Below are positions 25,354 through 33,239 of a DNA stretch of 64,000 bases, piece by piece; position 1 is the first letter of the stretch, and every line of letters starts with the position of its first letter. Source of the stretch: UBA1731 sp964567665. Its GTDB lineage: Bacteria > Verrucomicrobiota > Kiritimatiellia > RFP12 > UBA1067. A program made the position numbers and the translations under genes. Where the stretch lies: NCBI GenBank assembly GCA_964567665.1, contig CAZMNN010000007.1:1-64000 (forward strand), written 5' to 3'. A model generated the notes under the pieces. It made no database searches and was not told where the DNA came from. It saw only the letters and a list, made by a program, of their open reading frames with translations.

Positions 25354-28300
25354 CTACCGCACCGTCACGACCATTCCCCTCACGAACGAGAGCGACAGCC
25401 TGTTCCCGACGATGCGAGCCTGCCAGCGCGGGTCGTCAAGCCCGTAGATTGCGGGGACGGCTGAAGGCGTCTCGCCCTCGAACGTCGCAAGCGTGTATCG
25501 TCTGCCCCGATCAATGTTGGCGATGTCGACATCAAGTTCATCAGGCAGTGAGACACCGTCAGCGACTGAAAGTGCGCCGCCGTCGTAGACCACCTTCGTG
25601 CCGTCCGGCAAAGCGTCGGCCACGCCAAGGCGGAGTGTACCGCCGCGCAGCACTGTCTCTCCGCCCCATCCGCCTGGAGCCGACAGCGTGAAGTCGCCTT
25701 CGCCCGACTTCGTGAACGCACCGCTTCCGTCATTGTCGGCGATCTCGCACGCAACCGTTGCACATCTGGTGGACGCATCCTTCCAGACCGTCGCAGTCGC
25801 CGCAGTGTAGCCGACGCCAGGCGCAATTACCTTGATGCCTGTCGTTGTTCCCGTGGAAGAGTCGAACTCGGCGACGGCCACGGCACCGAATCCGTCACCT
25901 TCTATCGACACGATCGGTGCGGCGACAAGTCCGGATACCGGCGTGAACGGAACGTGCAGCACTCCGCCGCCATAGGCTTTCCGAATCGAAACCGACGCAT
26001 GGTTGCCGGTTTTGCCGTCGGTGTCCACCGTCATGCCGCCGGCATAGACTATCACGTTTGTGACTGCCCGCGTATCGGTCCCGACATTCGCGTGGAACAC
26101 GTCCTTGTTGTTCGTCGAAGTCCTGAACGTGCCACCGTCGAATCCAATCGTATACACCTGCTTCGAGGTCGGATGATCGGTTTTGCAGCCGCAGTAGAAT
26201 CCAGCCGCACGAAGGAGTCCACCTGACAATACCAGGTCTGCGGTGTTTACATACGTACCTTTCGATCCGCCCACGACCTTCACCGCATTCTGTCCGGCAT
26301 CGACCTCCGCGCCATCCTCCACCGTGAGACGGGACTTGCCGTTGTTGGTCTCACCGCCAGTCAGCGTCAGTGACCCATGGACTTCGGACGTTCCTCCGAC
26401 AAACCGCATCGTCGCATTGCCGCCGTTTCCGGCAGATATCGGACCGAAGGTTGGGGTGTACCAACTTGACGCCCACGGGTTGTTCGTGAACACCGAATGT
26501 CCGCCGAACTGCACAAACGAGCCGCGCCCGTAGTATCCGATGGCGATCGAGCCGAGCATCGTGAACTTTCCGCCGCGCAGTTCATAGTACCCGATTCCAT
26601 GCTGTTCACCCATGCCGATGCCGGAACCGTATGGCGAAGCGTAGTCCTGTCCGCCTATCGCCGCCATTTCACCGCCCGTCTGATACACGGCTCCCCTGCG
26701 CGTCTTTGCGTCATTGTAGTGCGCTCCGCCGACGAGCAGACGGTTTGTTATCACTGCTCCATCGCGTATTTCCAAGACCCCCTCCGAAAGCACACCCACG
26801 CATATCGCCTTGTTCGTGCTGGCATACGTATAGACAGAATCGAACTCGCTCTCAACATTGCGGACGAGTGCGTTCGTGACGGCAAGCCGCCCGACGGATT
26901 CCTGTCCTTCGACGGGATCGCGTCCAGAACCAACGTAAAGCGGTTCTTCACCAAGCTGAATCTCCGTGCCGTCCACGACAAGCGTCGCATCAAGGCTCGC
27001 TGTGCAGTTCGTGCCGATCTCCACCTTTCCGAGACGGAACGGACTGCCGCCTGTCAGCGTGAGCGTTCCGTCAGATACGTGTACGTCAACCTCGGAGGAT
27101 GCACCACCCGCTACGCGGATTCCGCCGACAGTTCCGTCCACCCGTATGTCTGTCCCCTCGCCAATCCCGGCGTTGACCGTGAGGACGGACGAGCGCGACA
27201 GGTTCGCAAGCGTCACAGCGCCCGATCCGGCACCGCGAAACAGTCCCGTATCGCCGTCTTCGCCGATTTTGAGATTTCCGGCGACAGATCCGACCGTCAC
27301 CCTCCCGGCGGAGAACGTGCGGTTCTCGCCAATCGCCACCGTCGCGTCGGCAGAGTGCATATGGCGCAATTCGCCAACAGCGGTATTGGAGGCCTCAAGC
27401 GTGTCTGCGTCGCCGCTCCCTTCCCTCACAATCGCCACCTGTGCATTGGGCGCATTCGGCACAACATCGCCGCGAGCTGCAATCCCCTCGTCGTACACGG
27501 GAACAAGTGCACCGTCATCGCCGAACGCAGCGGCAAAGCCGTTCACCGTCACACCGGCAGGGACGGCGTCACCGGACGACTTTCCGGACACCTTGACGCA
27601 TCCATTGACGCCAACCTCGATGTCCAACAATCCTGGCGCAGCCGAATCCGTGGCGGAGACAGACGGCAACAGAAGCGTTGTGCCGTCGGAGACGCGCAGG
27701 GAGCACATACCCGTATCGAAGGTGACCGGCAGCGTGAAGTCGACTGTGCCGTCATTGCCGGAACGGGCGCTCAGATCAACCACGCCGCCGGATATGCGCA
27801 GCGAAGATGCGCCGGAGAGATCGGCATCGGCGGAAATCGAAAGGATGTCGGCACCGTCCTTGACGAACGCCATCTTCGCTGCGCCATCAGGGACGGAGAT
27901 GCTTCCCGTGAACGCAATCGGCGCAGTCTGCGCGTCCAGCACGACGCTCGCGCCTGACGAGGCGGCAACGTTCGTCGGGGAAAACATGCTGGAGACCGTG
28001 AGCAGACCGCTACCGCTGTTGCGGACTGTCGCCACACAGTTTGGAGAGCAGAACTTGAACGAACGGCTGAACGTCTCGTTTCCGGCGCCGGCGTAGTCGA
28101 ACGTACCGTTTACCTTGAGATATGCCGAGTTCCCCTTTTCGCAGGTACCGAATCCTGCGAGCGAATCGGCGCGGTATGTAACAGGATCGAAGAACCACAC
28201 GTCGCCGGAGAAATCGTTTGAGCTGCGTACATAGAACGTCCCTTTGTATCCAACATTCAACCAACCCGCAACGCCCGCCTTGAACCTCAACGCTCCGGAT

Positions 28301-29373
28301 GTGTTCTTAAAATAGTCGCAGTCATAGAACGACAGCGGAGTTTCGATGCTGGCGATGCATCCTGATTTGACGGCCACGCTTCCATAGTTGCCGTCAATGC
28401 CCTTCCAACCCTGAACGCACAGCTGAAGCGTTCCGCCGCCAGTGACTTTTGCGGATGACATGAACGCAAGCGTAGGGTCGTTCCAGTCGGAGAACGCAAG
28501 ACGACATCCCTCATCAATCACCATCTCCGTGCATTCGCCGCCAATCTCGATGTGCACGGGGCCGCGGTTCTCATTGGGATCGAGAACGCCGTCAACACAT
28601 CCACGACCGAACAGCGGAGTGGAAATGTACACCTTGCCTCTCTGACGGAAACGAAGAAAAGCGTATTGGTAAAGGGATGATGTATGTTTTTCCACGCCGC
28701 GAACCGGACCTGCGAAGCGGTATCCGCCAGTTCCTGAGAAGTATACGTTGCATCTCGACACGTCAGTCATTCCTGGGTTGCGGGAATGACCGAACGTGCC
28801 GAAAACCAACTCCCCTTCCGCATTGTTGCGGATGGCTATGTGTGAGTAGTTTCTGTTTTTGCCGTCGCGCTGCAGATTCCGGCTGGTCGCGCCCATGGAA
28901 AATCCCGCGACGAGATTCGGCATCGATGCGCCGCGCTCAATGGTGAATGAACTGCAATCCGTCTCGGAGGCCCCAAATCCGCCAAGGGCAAAGACCTGAT
29001 TTGAAGATGTTCCGAGCGTGTACGCCGGACATTTCGCCTTGAATGTCACAGACCCGACAAAGTAGTGTCCGTCAAGGTCTATCGTTGTCGCTCCGCCTTC
29101 GGCCGGGACGCCAAACTCTACGGTATCATTGACGGGGACAGAATTTGTCCAGCCATCGATCACAGATCCGTCCACTGCGAATATCTGGTTTGAACACGCG
29201 CCTGGGCATCGTTCAGGGACTGCCCCTCCTACCGTCCAATTGGCTGGATTCGTCCAGCAGCCGTTTACGGCTCCTGTCCATACCCATGGCTCGGCATGGG
29301 AGCGGAGCGAAATCGTGAACACTGCAGCACAACAGGCAAGAACGGCACAGATATTGTGTTTTGTGGAATCCAT
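25354..29373 (-). CDS. Giant secreted beta-strand-repeat (autotransporter-passenger-like) protein
   Basis: A 1339-residue protein. The ATG at 29373 is preferred over one nine bases upstream because AAGGAG then has proper spacing. A signal peptide (1-27) ends SHA. The mature part opens with WVWTGAVNGCWTNPANW, the usual opening of autotransporter-associated repeat proteins, and continues as Gly/Ser/Thr/Asp-rich beta-strand repeats consistent with a beta-helix. Near the C-terminus is GEGDFTLSAPGGWGGETVL, a typical repeat unit. There is no C-terminal autotransporter barrel, PEP-CTERM, LPxTG or SLH domain; it ends VRGMVVTVR. It is related to the 1736-residue protein over its last 300 residues. Probably a surface or released adhesin/scaffold. 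Confidence 0.75.
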   Translation of the reverse strand: MDSTKHNICAVLACCAAVFTISLRSHAEPWVWTGAVNGCWTNPANWTVGGAVPERCPGACSNQIFAVDGSVIDGWTNSVPVNDTVEFGVPAEGGATTIDLDGHYFVGSVTFKAKCPAYTLGTSSNQVFALGGFGASETDCSSFTIERGASMPNLVAGFSMGATSRNLQRDGKNRNYSHIAIRNNAEGELVFGTFGHSRNPGMTDVSRCNVYFSGTGGYRFAGPVRGVEKHTSSLYQYAFLRFRQRGKVYISTPLFGRGCVDGVLDPNENRGPVHIEIGGECTEMVIDEGCRLAFSDWNDPTLAFMSSAKVTGGGTLQLCVQGWKGIDGNYGSVAVKSGCIASIETPLSFYDCDYFKNTSGALRFKAGVAGWLNVGYKGTFYVRSSNDFSGDVWFFDPVTYRADSLAGFGTCEKGNSAYLKVNGTFDYAGAGNETFSRSFKFCSPNCVATVRNSGSGLLTVSSMFSPTNVAASSGASVVLDAQTAPIAFTGSISVPDGAAKMAFVKDGADILSISADADLSGASSLRISGGVVDLSARSGNDGTVDFTLPVTFDTGMCSLRVSDGTTLLLPSVSATDSAAPGLLDIEVGVNGCVKVSGKSSGDAVPAGVTVNGFAAAFGDDGALVPVYDEGIAARGDVVPNAPNAQVAIVREGSGDADTLEASNTAVGELRHMHSADATVAIGENRTFSAGRVTVGSVAGNLKIGEDGDTGLFRGAGSGAVTLANLSRSSVLTVNAGIGEGTDIRVDGTVGGIRVAGGASSEVDVHVSDGTLTLTGGSPFRLGKVEIGTNCTASLDATLVVDGTEIQLGEEPLYVGSGRDPVEGQESVGRLAVTNALVRNVESEFDSVYTYASTNKAICVGVLSEGVLEIRDGAVITNRLLVGGAHYNDAKTRRGAVYQTGGEMAAIGGQDYASPYGSGIGMGEQHGIGYYELRGGKFTMLGSIAIGYYGRGSFVQFGGHSVFTNNPWASSWYTPTFGPISAGNGGNATMRFVGGTSEVHGSLTLTGGETNNGKSRLTVEDGAEVDAGQNAVKVVGGSKGTYVNTADLVLSGGLLRAAGFYCGCKTDHPTSKQVYTIGFDGGTFRTSTNNKDVFHANVGTDTRAVTNVIVYAGGMTVDTDGKTGNHASVSIRKAYGGGVLHVPFTPVSGLVAAPIVSIEGDGFGAVAVAEFDSSTGTTTGIKVIAPGVGYTAATATVWKDASTRCATVACEIADNDGSGAFTKSGEGDFTLSAPGGWGGETVLRGGTLRLGVADALPDGTKVVYDGGALSVADGVSLPDELDVDIANIDRGRRYTLATFEGETPSAVPAIYGLDDPRWQARIVGNRLSLSFVRGMVVTVR

Positions 29374-29401
29374 GGCACACATCTCCTTTTACGAGGCAGA
29401 T

Positions 29402-29429
29402 ATTGTACCAAAACGATTTTTTTTTTCCA
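29402..29429 (-). promoter_or_regulatory. A-tract extended -10 promoter of the 1339-residue passenger gene
   Basis: Minus strand: TGGAAA merges into ten A (29417-29426), six bases, then TGGTACAAT (29402-29410). The layout is base-for-base parallel to the promoter at 9468-9495. The leader to the start codon is about 25 bases and carries AAGGAG. Confidence 0.65.
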
Positions 29430-29512
29430 CCGTAAACGTTATGTATGCAAATCCCCGAAGATCATGCGGTCAGGAAGACCATCCAGAACGGCTAAAAAGA
29501 CAAGGGCGGCGA

Positions 29513-29938
29513 TCAGCAATCGAAACGCACATCTGGCCAGTCTGCCAACCGGCGGAAGACATCAGGCAGGAGATTCGCCGAATCGAGCTTGTCGATATCG
29601 CACCACTCAAACTCGATCCAGTCTTCCTGCGAACGGCATTCGTCACCGGCAATCTCCACCTCATACACAAGGTTTATCTCGGCATGAGGCTTTCCGTGCT
29701 GCATGAATGAATTTTCAACCGCGCCAAGAAACACACCGGTGTGCGCCTCCACGCCAAGCTCCTCACGCATTTCGCGCACAAGCGCCTGACGCCCGGTCTC
29801 CCCGAACTCGATGTGTCCGCCAGGAAGATATGTCGTGCTGCCGCCCTTTGCGCGGCAGAGAAGCAGCTTGCCGTCTCGCACACACACGCCGCGAGCGATG
29901 GTCTCTATTCCGGCAAGCTCGTATTCCCTGATTTCCAT
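29513..29938 (-). CDS. Nudix hydrolase
   Basis: A 141-residue protein with a complete Nudix box, GGHIEFGETGRQALVREMREELGV near residue 40 (G-x5-E-x7-REUxEExGU), which binds the divalent metal and cleaves nucleoside-diphosphate-linked substrates. The rest is a compact alpha/beta sandwich; the substrate cannot be predicted. The ATG at 29938 lies four bases after the esterase stop; a TTG 12 bases upstream overlaps that stop and is less likely. Its role alongside glycan genes is probably housekeeping sanitation. Confidence 0.88.
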   Translation of the reverse strand: MEIREYELAGIETIARGVCVRDGKLLLCRAKGGSTTYLPGGHIEFGETGRQALVREMREELGVEAHTGVFLGAVENSFMQHGKPHAEINLVYEVEIAGDECRSQEDWIEFEWCDIDKLDSANLLPDVFRRLADWPDVRFDC

Positions 29939-29942
29939 CCGT

Positions 29943-31727
29943 TCAGTCAAAGAGTTTCCGGTGGTTCATGAACTCGCCGATGCGGTCAAGCCAGGTGTAG
30001 CTCCCGGTTCCGGGCGAAGCCTTCCTCTGGAAGCAGTGGTTGCGCGTCGCAAGCGTATGGAGATCGCACTGTATGCCCATGCGGCGCAGCTGCTCCCAGC
30101 ACTTGACCGAGTTCATGGCAGCCCATCCATCCGCATCGCCGTGGATGAACAGGATGGGACACGTGTCAGGATCAAATGCGAACTCAGGCACGAGGCGCGA
30201 GTCGTCCTCGTTGCCGCCCTTCGCGTTCGGTCTGTCCGCACCGTCCGTGAGCGAATAGGCCGGATAGATCGCCACAGCCCACTGCACATTGCATGGAAGC
30301 CTGTCCACATCGTCAATCTGCCAGTACGACCTGCTGCGCGACGACGTTGCGCCCATGAGCGTGAGATGTCCGCCAGCGGACGAACCCATGATGCCGATGC
30401 GGTTCGGATCAAGCCCCTTCGCGGCGGCTTTCGAGCGAACCAGGCGAATTGCGCGCTGCAGATCCTGCCACGCCGTCGTATGCTTCGCAAGTCCGCCGAG
30501 AGGACGCGGTGTGCGGTATTTCATCGTGACCACCGCCATGCCCTTGGCGTTCAGATAGCGGCGGACGGGCGTCACTTCAAATCCGTCCGGATCGTTGCAG
30601 CCGTATCCACCGCCTGAATACACAATCTGTATCGCCGTGGTCTTCAAGGTCTTCGGAAGATGCCATTCGATGTACGGTTTGCACTGGTTCGTCTGGACGT
30701 CAGGCATTCTTCCGGCCGGCCAGAGGTCTTCCCGCTCATGCGAAGCACGTGCGTCATCGTTCGGGAAGCGGGTCATGATATCAACCTCCGCGCCAAGCTT
30801 TCCGTCGAAGTTCATCTGACGGATGAATTCGGCGGCGCGTCCGAACCAGTTGTCGTAGCCGGTCGCCTTCTCGCCCTTTCCGTCACTGCCGAAGAAGCCA
30901 TGGTGGCGATCCGCGAAAAGATGCAGCTCTGCGGGAATCTTCATTCTGCGCAGCTGACGGTACACCTTTGTGGACGCGATCGGAGAATACTCATCAAGTC
31001 CGCCATGGAACATGCACATCGGGCTTGTCTTCGCGTCGAACTTGAAGCAGTCGTCCAGCGCCACATCTATCGCTTCGCCGTTGCGCGTGTTGGGTATGCC
31101 GATTCCGTCCGTGAGCGCGTATGCTATCGCGCACGTGATTGCCCAGTTGATGTGGCACGACACCGTTGTGTCTATGGAATCAACGGGGGAATATGACGGC
31201 GTCATGGAACTCGTCGCGAGCAGCGTGGCGAGGTGCGAACCGGCGGACATCGAAATCGTGCCGATCTTTTCAGGACTGTAGCCGCGCTTCGCCGCCTGCG
31301 AGCGGACGAGGCGCACGGCGCGCTGTCCATCCTCCCATGCCGACTGGTGGATCGGAAGACCGTTCGGACGCGGAGTGCGGTATGTGAGCGAGACGCACGT
31401 CACGCCGATTTCCGTGAGTTTCCGCCGCCACTGCTCGACAAGTCCGACATCGCAGCAGTTGAAATATCCGCCACCGGAAATGAGAATCATGCAGATGTCC
31501 GACTTCACGTCGGCAGCAGGCGGCTCAAACCAGTCAAGGTACGGACGGCGATAGTCGTCCGCCTTGTAGTCCGGCAGTTTCGTCTCGGCCGTGGTCGCCG
31601 CTATCTGATGCGGCTGGGCATCCGGCATCTTGCCGTCAGGCCAGATGTACTCACGCTCCGTCGCAGCGAACGCCGCACACGAAACAACCGCAGCAAGCAT
31701 GGTCACGTTAAACATTTTCATCATCAT
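29943..31727 (-). CDS. Secreted tandem alpha/beta-hydrolase (two acetyl-esterase-like domains)
   Basis: About 594 residues after a cluster of four start codons; GAAAGGG favours 31727-31721 over the ATG at 31739. A signal peptide ends CAAFA. Two homologous domains follow, each opening with a WPxGxMPDxQ motif: about 25-310 and 320-590. Domain 1 has ISGGGYFNC (oxyanion side), SMSAGSHLA (nucleophile), HGGLDEYSP and DRHHGFF; domain 2 has YSGGGYGC, MGSSAGGHLT, IHGDADGWA and TRNHCF. Both thus keep Ser-Asp-His sets. They resemble BD-FAE/acetylxylan-esterase-type hydrolases that remove acyl groups from polysaccharides. The fused duplication is noteworthy. Confidence 0.8.
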   Translation of the reverse strand: MMMKMFNVTMLAAVVSCAAFAATEREYIWPDGKMPDAQPHQIAATTAETKLPDYKADDYRRPYLDWFEPPAADVKSDICMILISGGGYFNCCDVGLVEQWRRKLTEIGVTCVSLTYRTPRPNGLPIHQSAWEDGQRAVRLVRSQAAKRGYSPEKIGTISMSAGSHLATLLATSSMTPSYSPVDSIDTTVSCHINWAITCAIAYALTDGIGIPNTRNGEAIDVALDDCFKFDAKTSPMCMFHGGLDEYSPIASTKVYRQLRRMKIPAELHLFADRHHGFFGSDGKGEKATGYDNWFGRAAEFIRQMNFDGKLGAEVDIMTRFPNDDARASHEREDLWPAGRMPDVQTNQCKPYIEWHLPKTLKTTAIQIVYSGGGYGCNDPDGFEVTPVRRYLNAKGMAVVTMKYRTPRPLGGLAKHTTAWQDLQRAIRLVRSKAAAKGLDPNRIGIMGSSAGGHLTLMGATSSRSRSYWQIDDVDRLPCNVQWAVAIYPAYSLTDGADRPNAKGGNEDDSRLVPEFAFDPDTCPILFIHGDADGWAAMNSVKCWEQLRRMGIQCDLHTLATRNHCFQRKASPGTGSYTWLDRIGEFMNHRKLFD

Positions 31728-31746
31728 GCACCCTTTCATTTAGTAA

Positions 31747-31777
31747 ATGATATCAGCAGGACAAGGTCATGCGTCAA
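31747..31777 (-). promoter_or_regulatory. Promoter of the esterase-Nudix unit
   Basis: Minus strand: TTGACG (31772-31777), 19-base spacer, TGATATCAT (TATCAT at 31747-31752). It overlaps the stop region of the trpB-like gene. Confidence 0.45.
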
Positions 31778-33150
31778 GCGCAATCGACGCGAGGAAGCTT
31801 CGCGAAACTGGATTCAAGTTCGGCATCCGTCGGAACGTAGTCGCCCATCTCGTGGTCATTGAACTTCCTGTACGCGAAGAGGTCAAAGTAGCCAGTGCCG
31901 GTGAGACCGAAAAGAATCGTCTCCTCACGCCCCTCCCTCTTGCACCTCAAAGCTTCATCTATCGCGGCACGGATGGCGTGGCTCGATTCAGGCGCCGGCA
32001 GGATGCCTTCGACACGGGCGAACTGCTCCGCCGCCTCGAACACGGAGGTCTGCTCTACGGCGCGTGCCTCCATCAGCCCTTGATCGTACAGTTCGCTCAG
32101 CACGGAACTCATGCCGTGGTAGCGGAGACCGCCGGCGTGGCTGGCGGACGGAATGAAGTCGTGTCCAAGCGTGTACATCTTCTGGAGCGGACACACCCTG
32201 CCCGTATCGCAGTAGTCGTATGCGTACCGGCCACGCGTCAACGACGGGCAGCTCGCCGGCTCCACGGCGATGAAGCGGTAGTCCGCCTCGCCGCGCAGCT
32301 TGCGTCCCATGAACGGGGAGATCAGCCCGCCGAGATTCGATCCGCCGCCGGCGCATCCGATGATTACGTCCGGTTTGACGCCGAGCTTATCCATCGCGGT
32401 CTGAGCCTCAAGTCCGATGATTGACTGGTGCAGCAGCACCTGCGACAGGACGCTGCCAAGGACGTAGCGGTAGCCTTCCTGCGAAGTGGCCGCCTCAACA
32501 GCCTCCGAGATGGCACAGCCGAGCGATCCTGTCGTTCCCGGATGCGCGGCATTTATGGCGCGGCCGACAGCGGTCTCCATCGACGGTGACGGAGTGACGG
32601 ATGCGCCGTATGTGCGCATGACCTCGCGACGGAACGGCTTCTGCTCGTAGGAGCATTTCACCATGTATACGCGGCAGTCGAGCCCGAAGAACGCACACGC
32701 CATCGACAGGGCCGTTCCCCACTGCCCTGCCCCCGTCTCGGTCGTCACGCCCTTGAGCCCCTGAGCCTTCGCGTAGTAGGCCTGCGCAACGGCACTGTTG
32801 AGCTTGTGCGAGCCGGACGTGTTGTTGCCCTCGAACTTGTAGTAGATCTTCGCCGGTGTGCCAAGCGCCCGCTCAAGGAAATATGCGCGGACAAGCGGAG
32901 ACGGACGGAACATCCGGTAGAAGTCAAGCACCTCCTTCGGAATGGGCGTCCAGGGATTGTCGTCGTCAAGCTCCTGCTTCACCAACTCCCCGCAGAACAC
33001 GCGCTCCAGCTCCTCCGGCGTCACCGGACGCATGGTCTCCGGATTCAGCAGCGGGGCGGGCTTGGTCTTCATGTCCGCCCGCACGTTGTACCACGCGGTT
33101 GGCACCTCTGCCTCTGTAAGATATGTCTTGTACGGAATCTCTGCGCTCAT
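31774..33150 (-). CDS. TrpB2-type tryptophan synthase beta-like PLP enzyme
   Basis: A 458-residue fold-type II PLP enzyme. The start at 33150 has AGGAAGAG upstream and matches the usual TrpB2 N-terminus (IPYKTYLTEAEVPTAWYN). The PLP lysine is in EGNNTSGSHKLNSA, the glycine loop is CAGGGSNLGG and the C-terminal SGxG-type region is GLTGTGYFDL. These are features of the longer TrpB2 branch, which makes tryptophan from indole and serine, often without a TrpA partner. No other trp gene is near, so indole salvage or a different beta-substitution is possible. Confidence 0.9.
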   Translation of the reverse strand: MSAEIPYKTYLTEAEVPTAWYNVRADMKTKPAPLLNPETMRPVTPEELERVFCGELVKQELDDDNPWTPIPKEVLDFYRMFRPSPLVRAYFLERALGTPAKIYYKFEGNNTSGSHKLNSAVAQAYYAKAQGLKGVTTETGAGQWGTALSMACAFFGLDCRVYMVKCSYEQKPFRREVMRTYGASVTPSPSMETAVGRAINAAHPGTTGSLGCAISEAVEAATSQEGYRYVLGSVLSQVLLHQSIIGLEAQTAMDKLGVKPDVIIGCAGGGSNLGGLISPFMGRKLRGEADYRFIAVEPASCPSLTRGRYAYDYCDTGRVCPLQKMYTLGHDFIPSASHAGGLRYHGMSSVLSELYDQGLMEARAVEQTSVFEAAEQFARVEGILPAPESSHAIRAAIDEALRCKREGREETILFGLTGTGYFDLFAYRKFNDHEMGDYVPTDAELESSFAKLPRVDCA

Positions 33151-33178
33151 CTCTTCCTGTGTCTCCTTGAATTGCGGA

Positions 33179-33207
33179 ATGATACCACAACAGGCCGTTC
33201 TGCGCAA
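33179..33207 (-). promoter_or_regulatory. Promoter of the trpB2 gene
   Basis: Minus strand: TTGCGC (33202-33207), 17-base spacer, TGGTATCAT (TATCAT at 33179-33184), about 28 bases upstream of the start codon. Confidence 0.65.
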
Positions 33208-33239
33208 AACCGCCGTTTTTACGATGCTCCTGCCGGCAT

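Noticed and set aside
26497..27957. Plus-strand frame of 486 codons inside the 1339-residue passenger gene
   Set aside because: Arg/His-rich antisense frame; the minus-strand frame carries a signal peptide and recognisable repeats.
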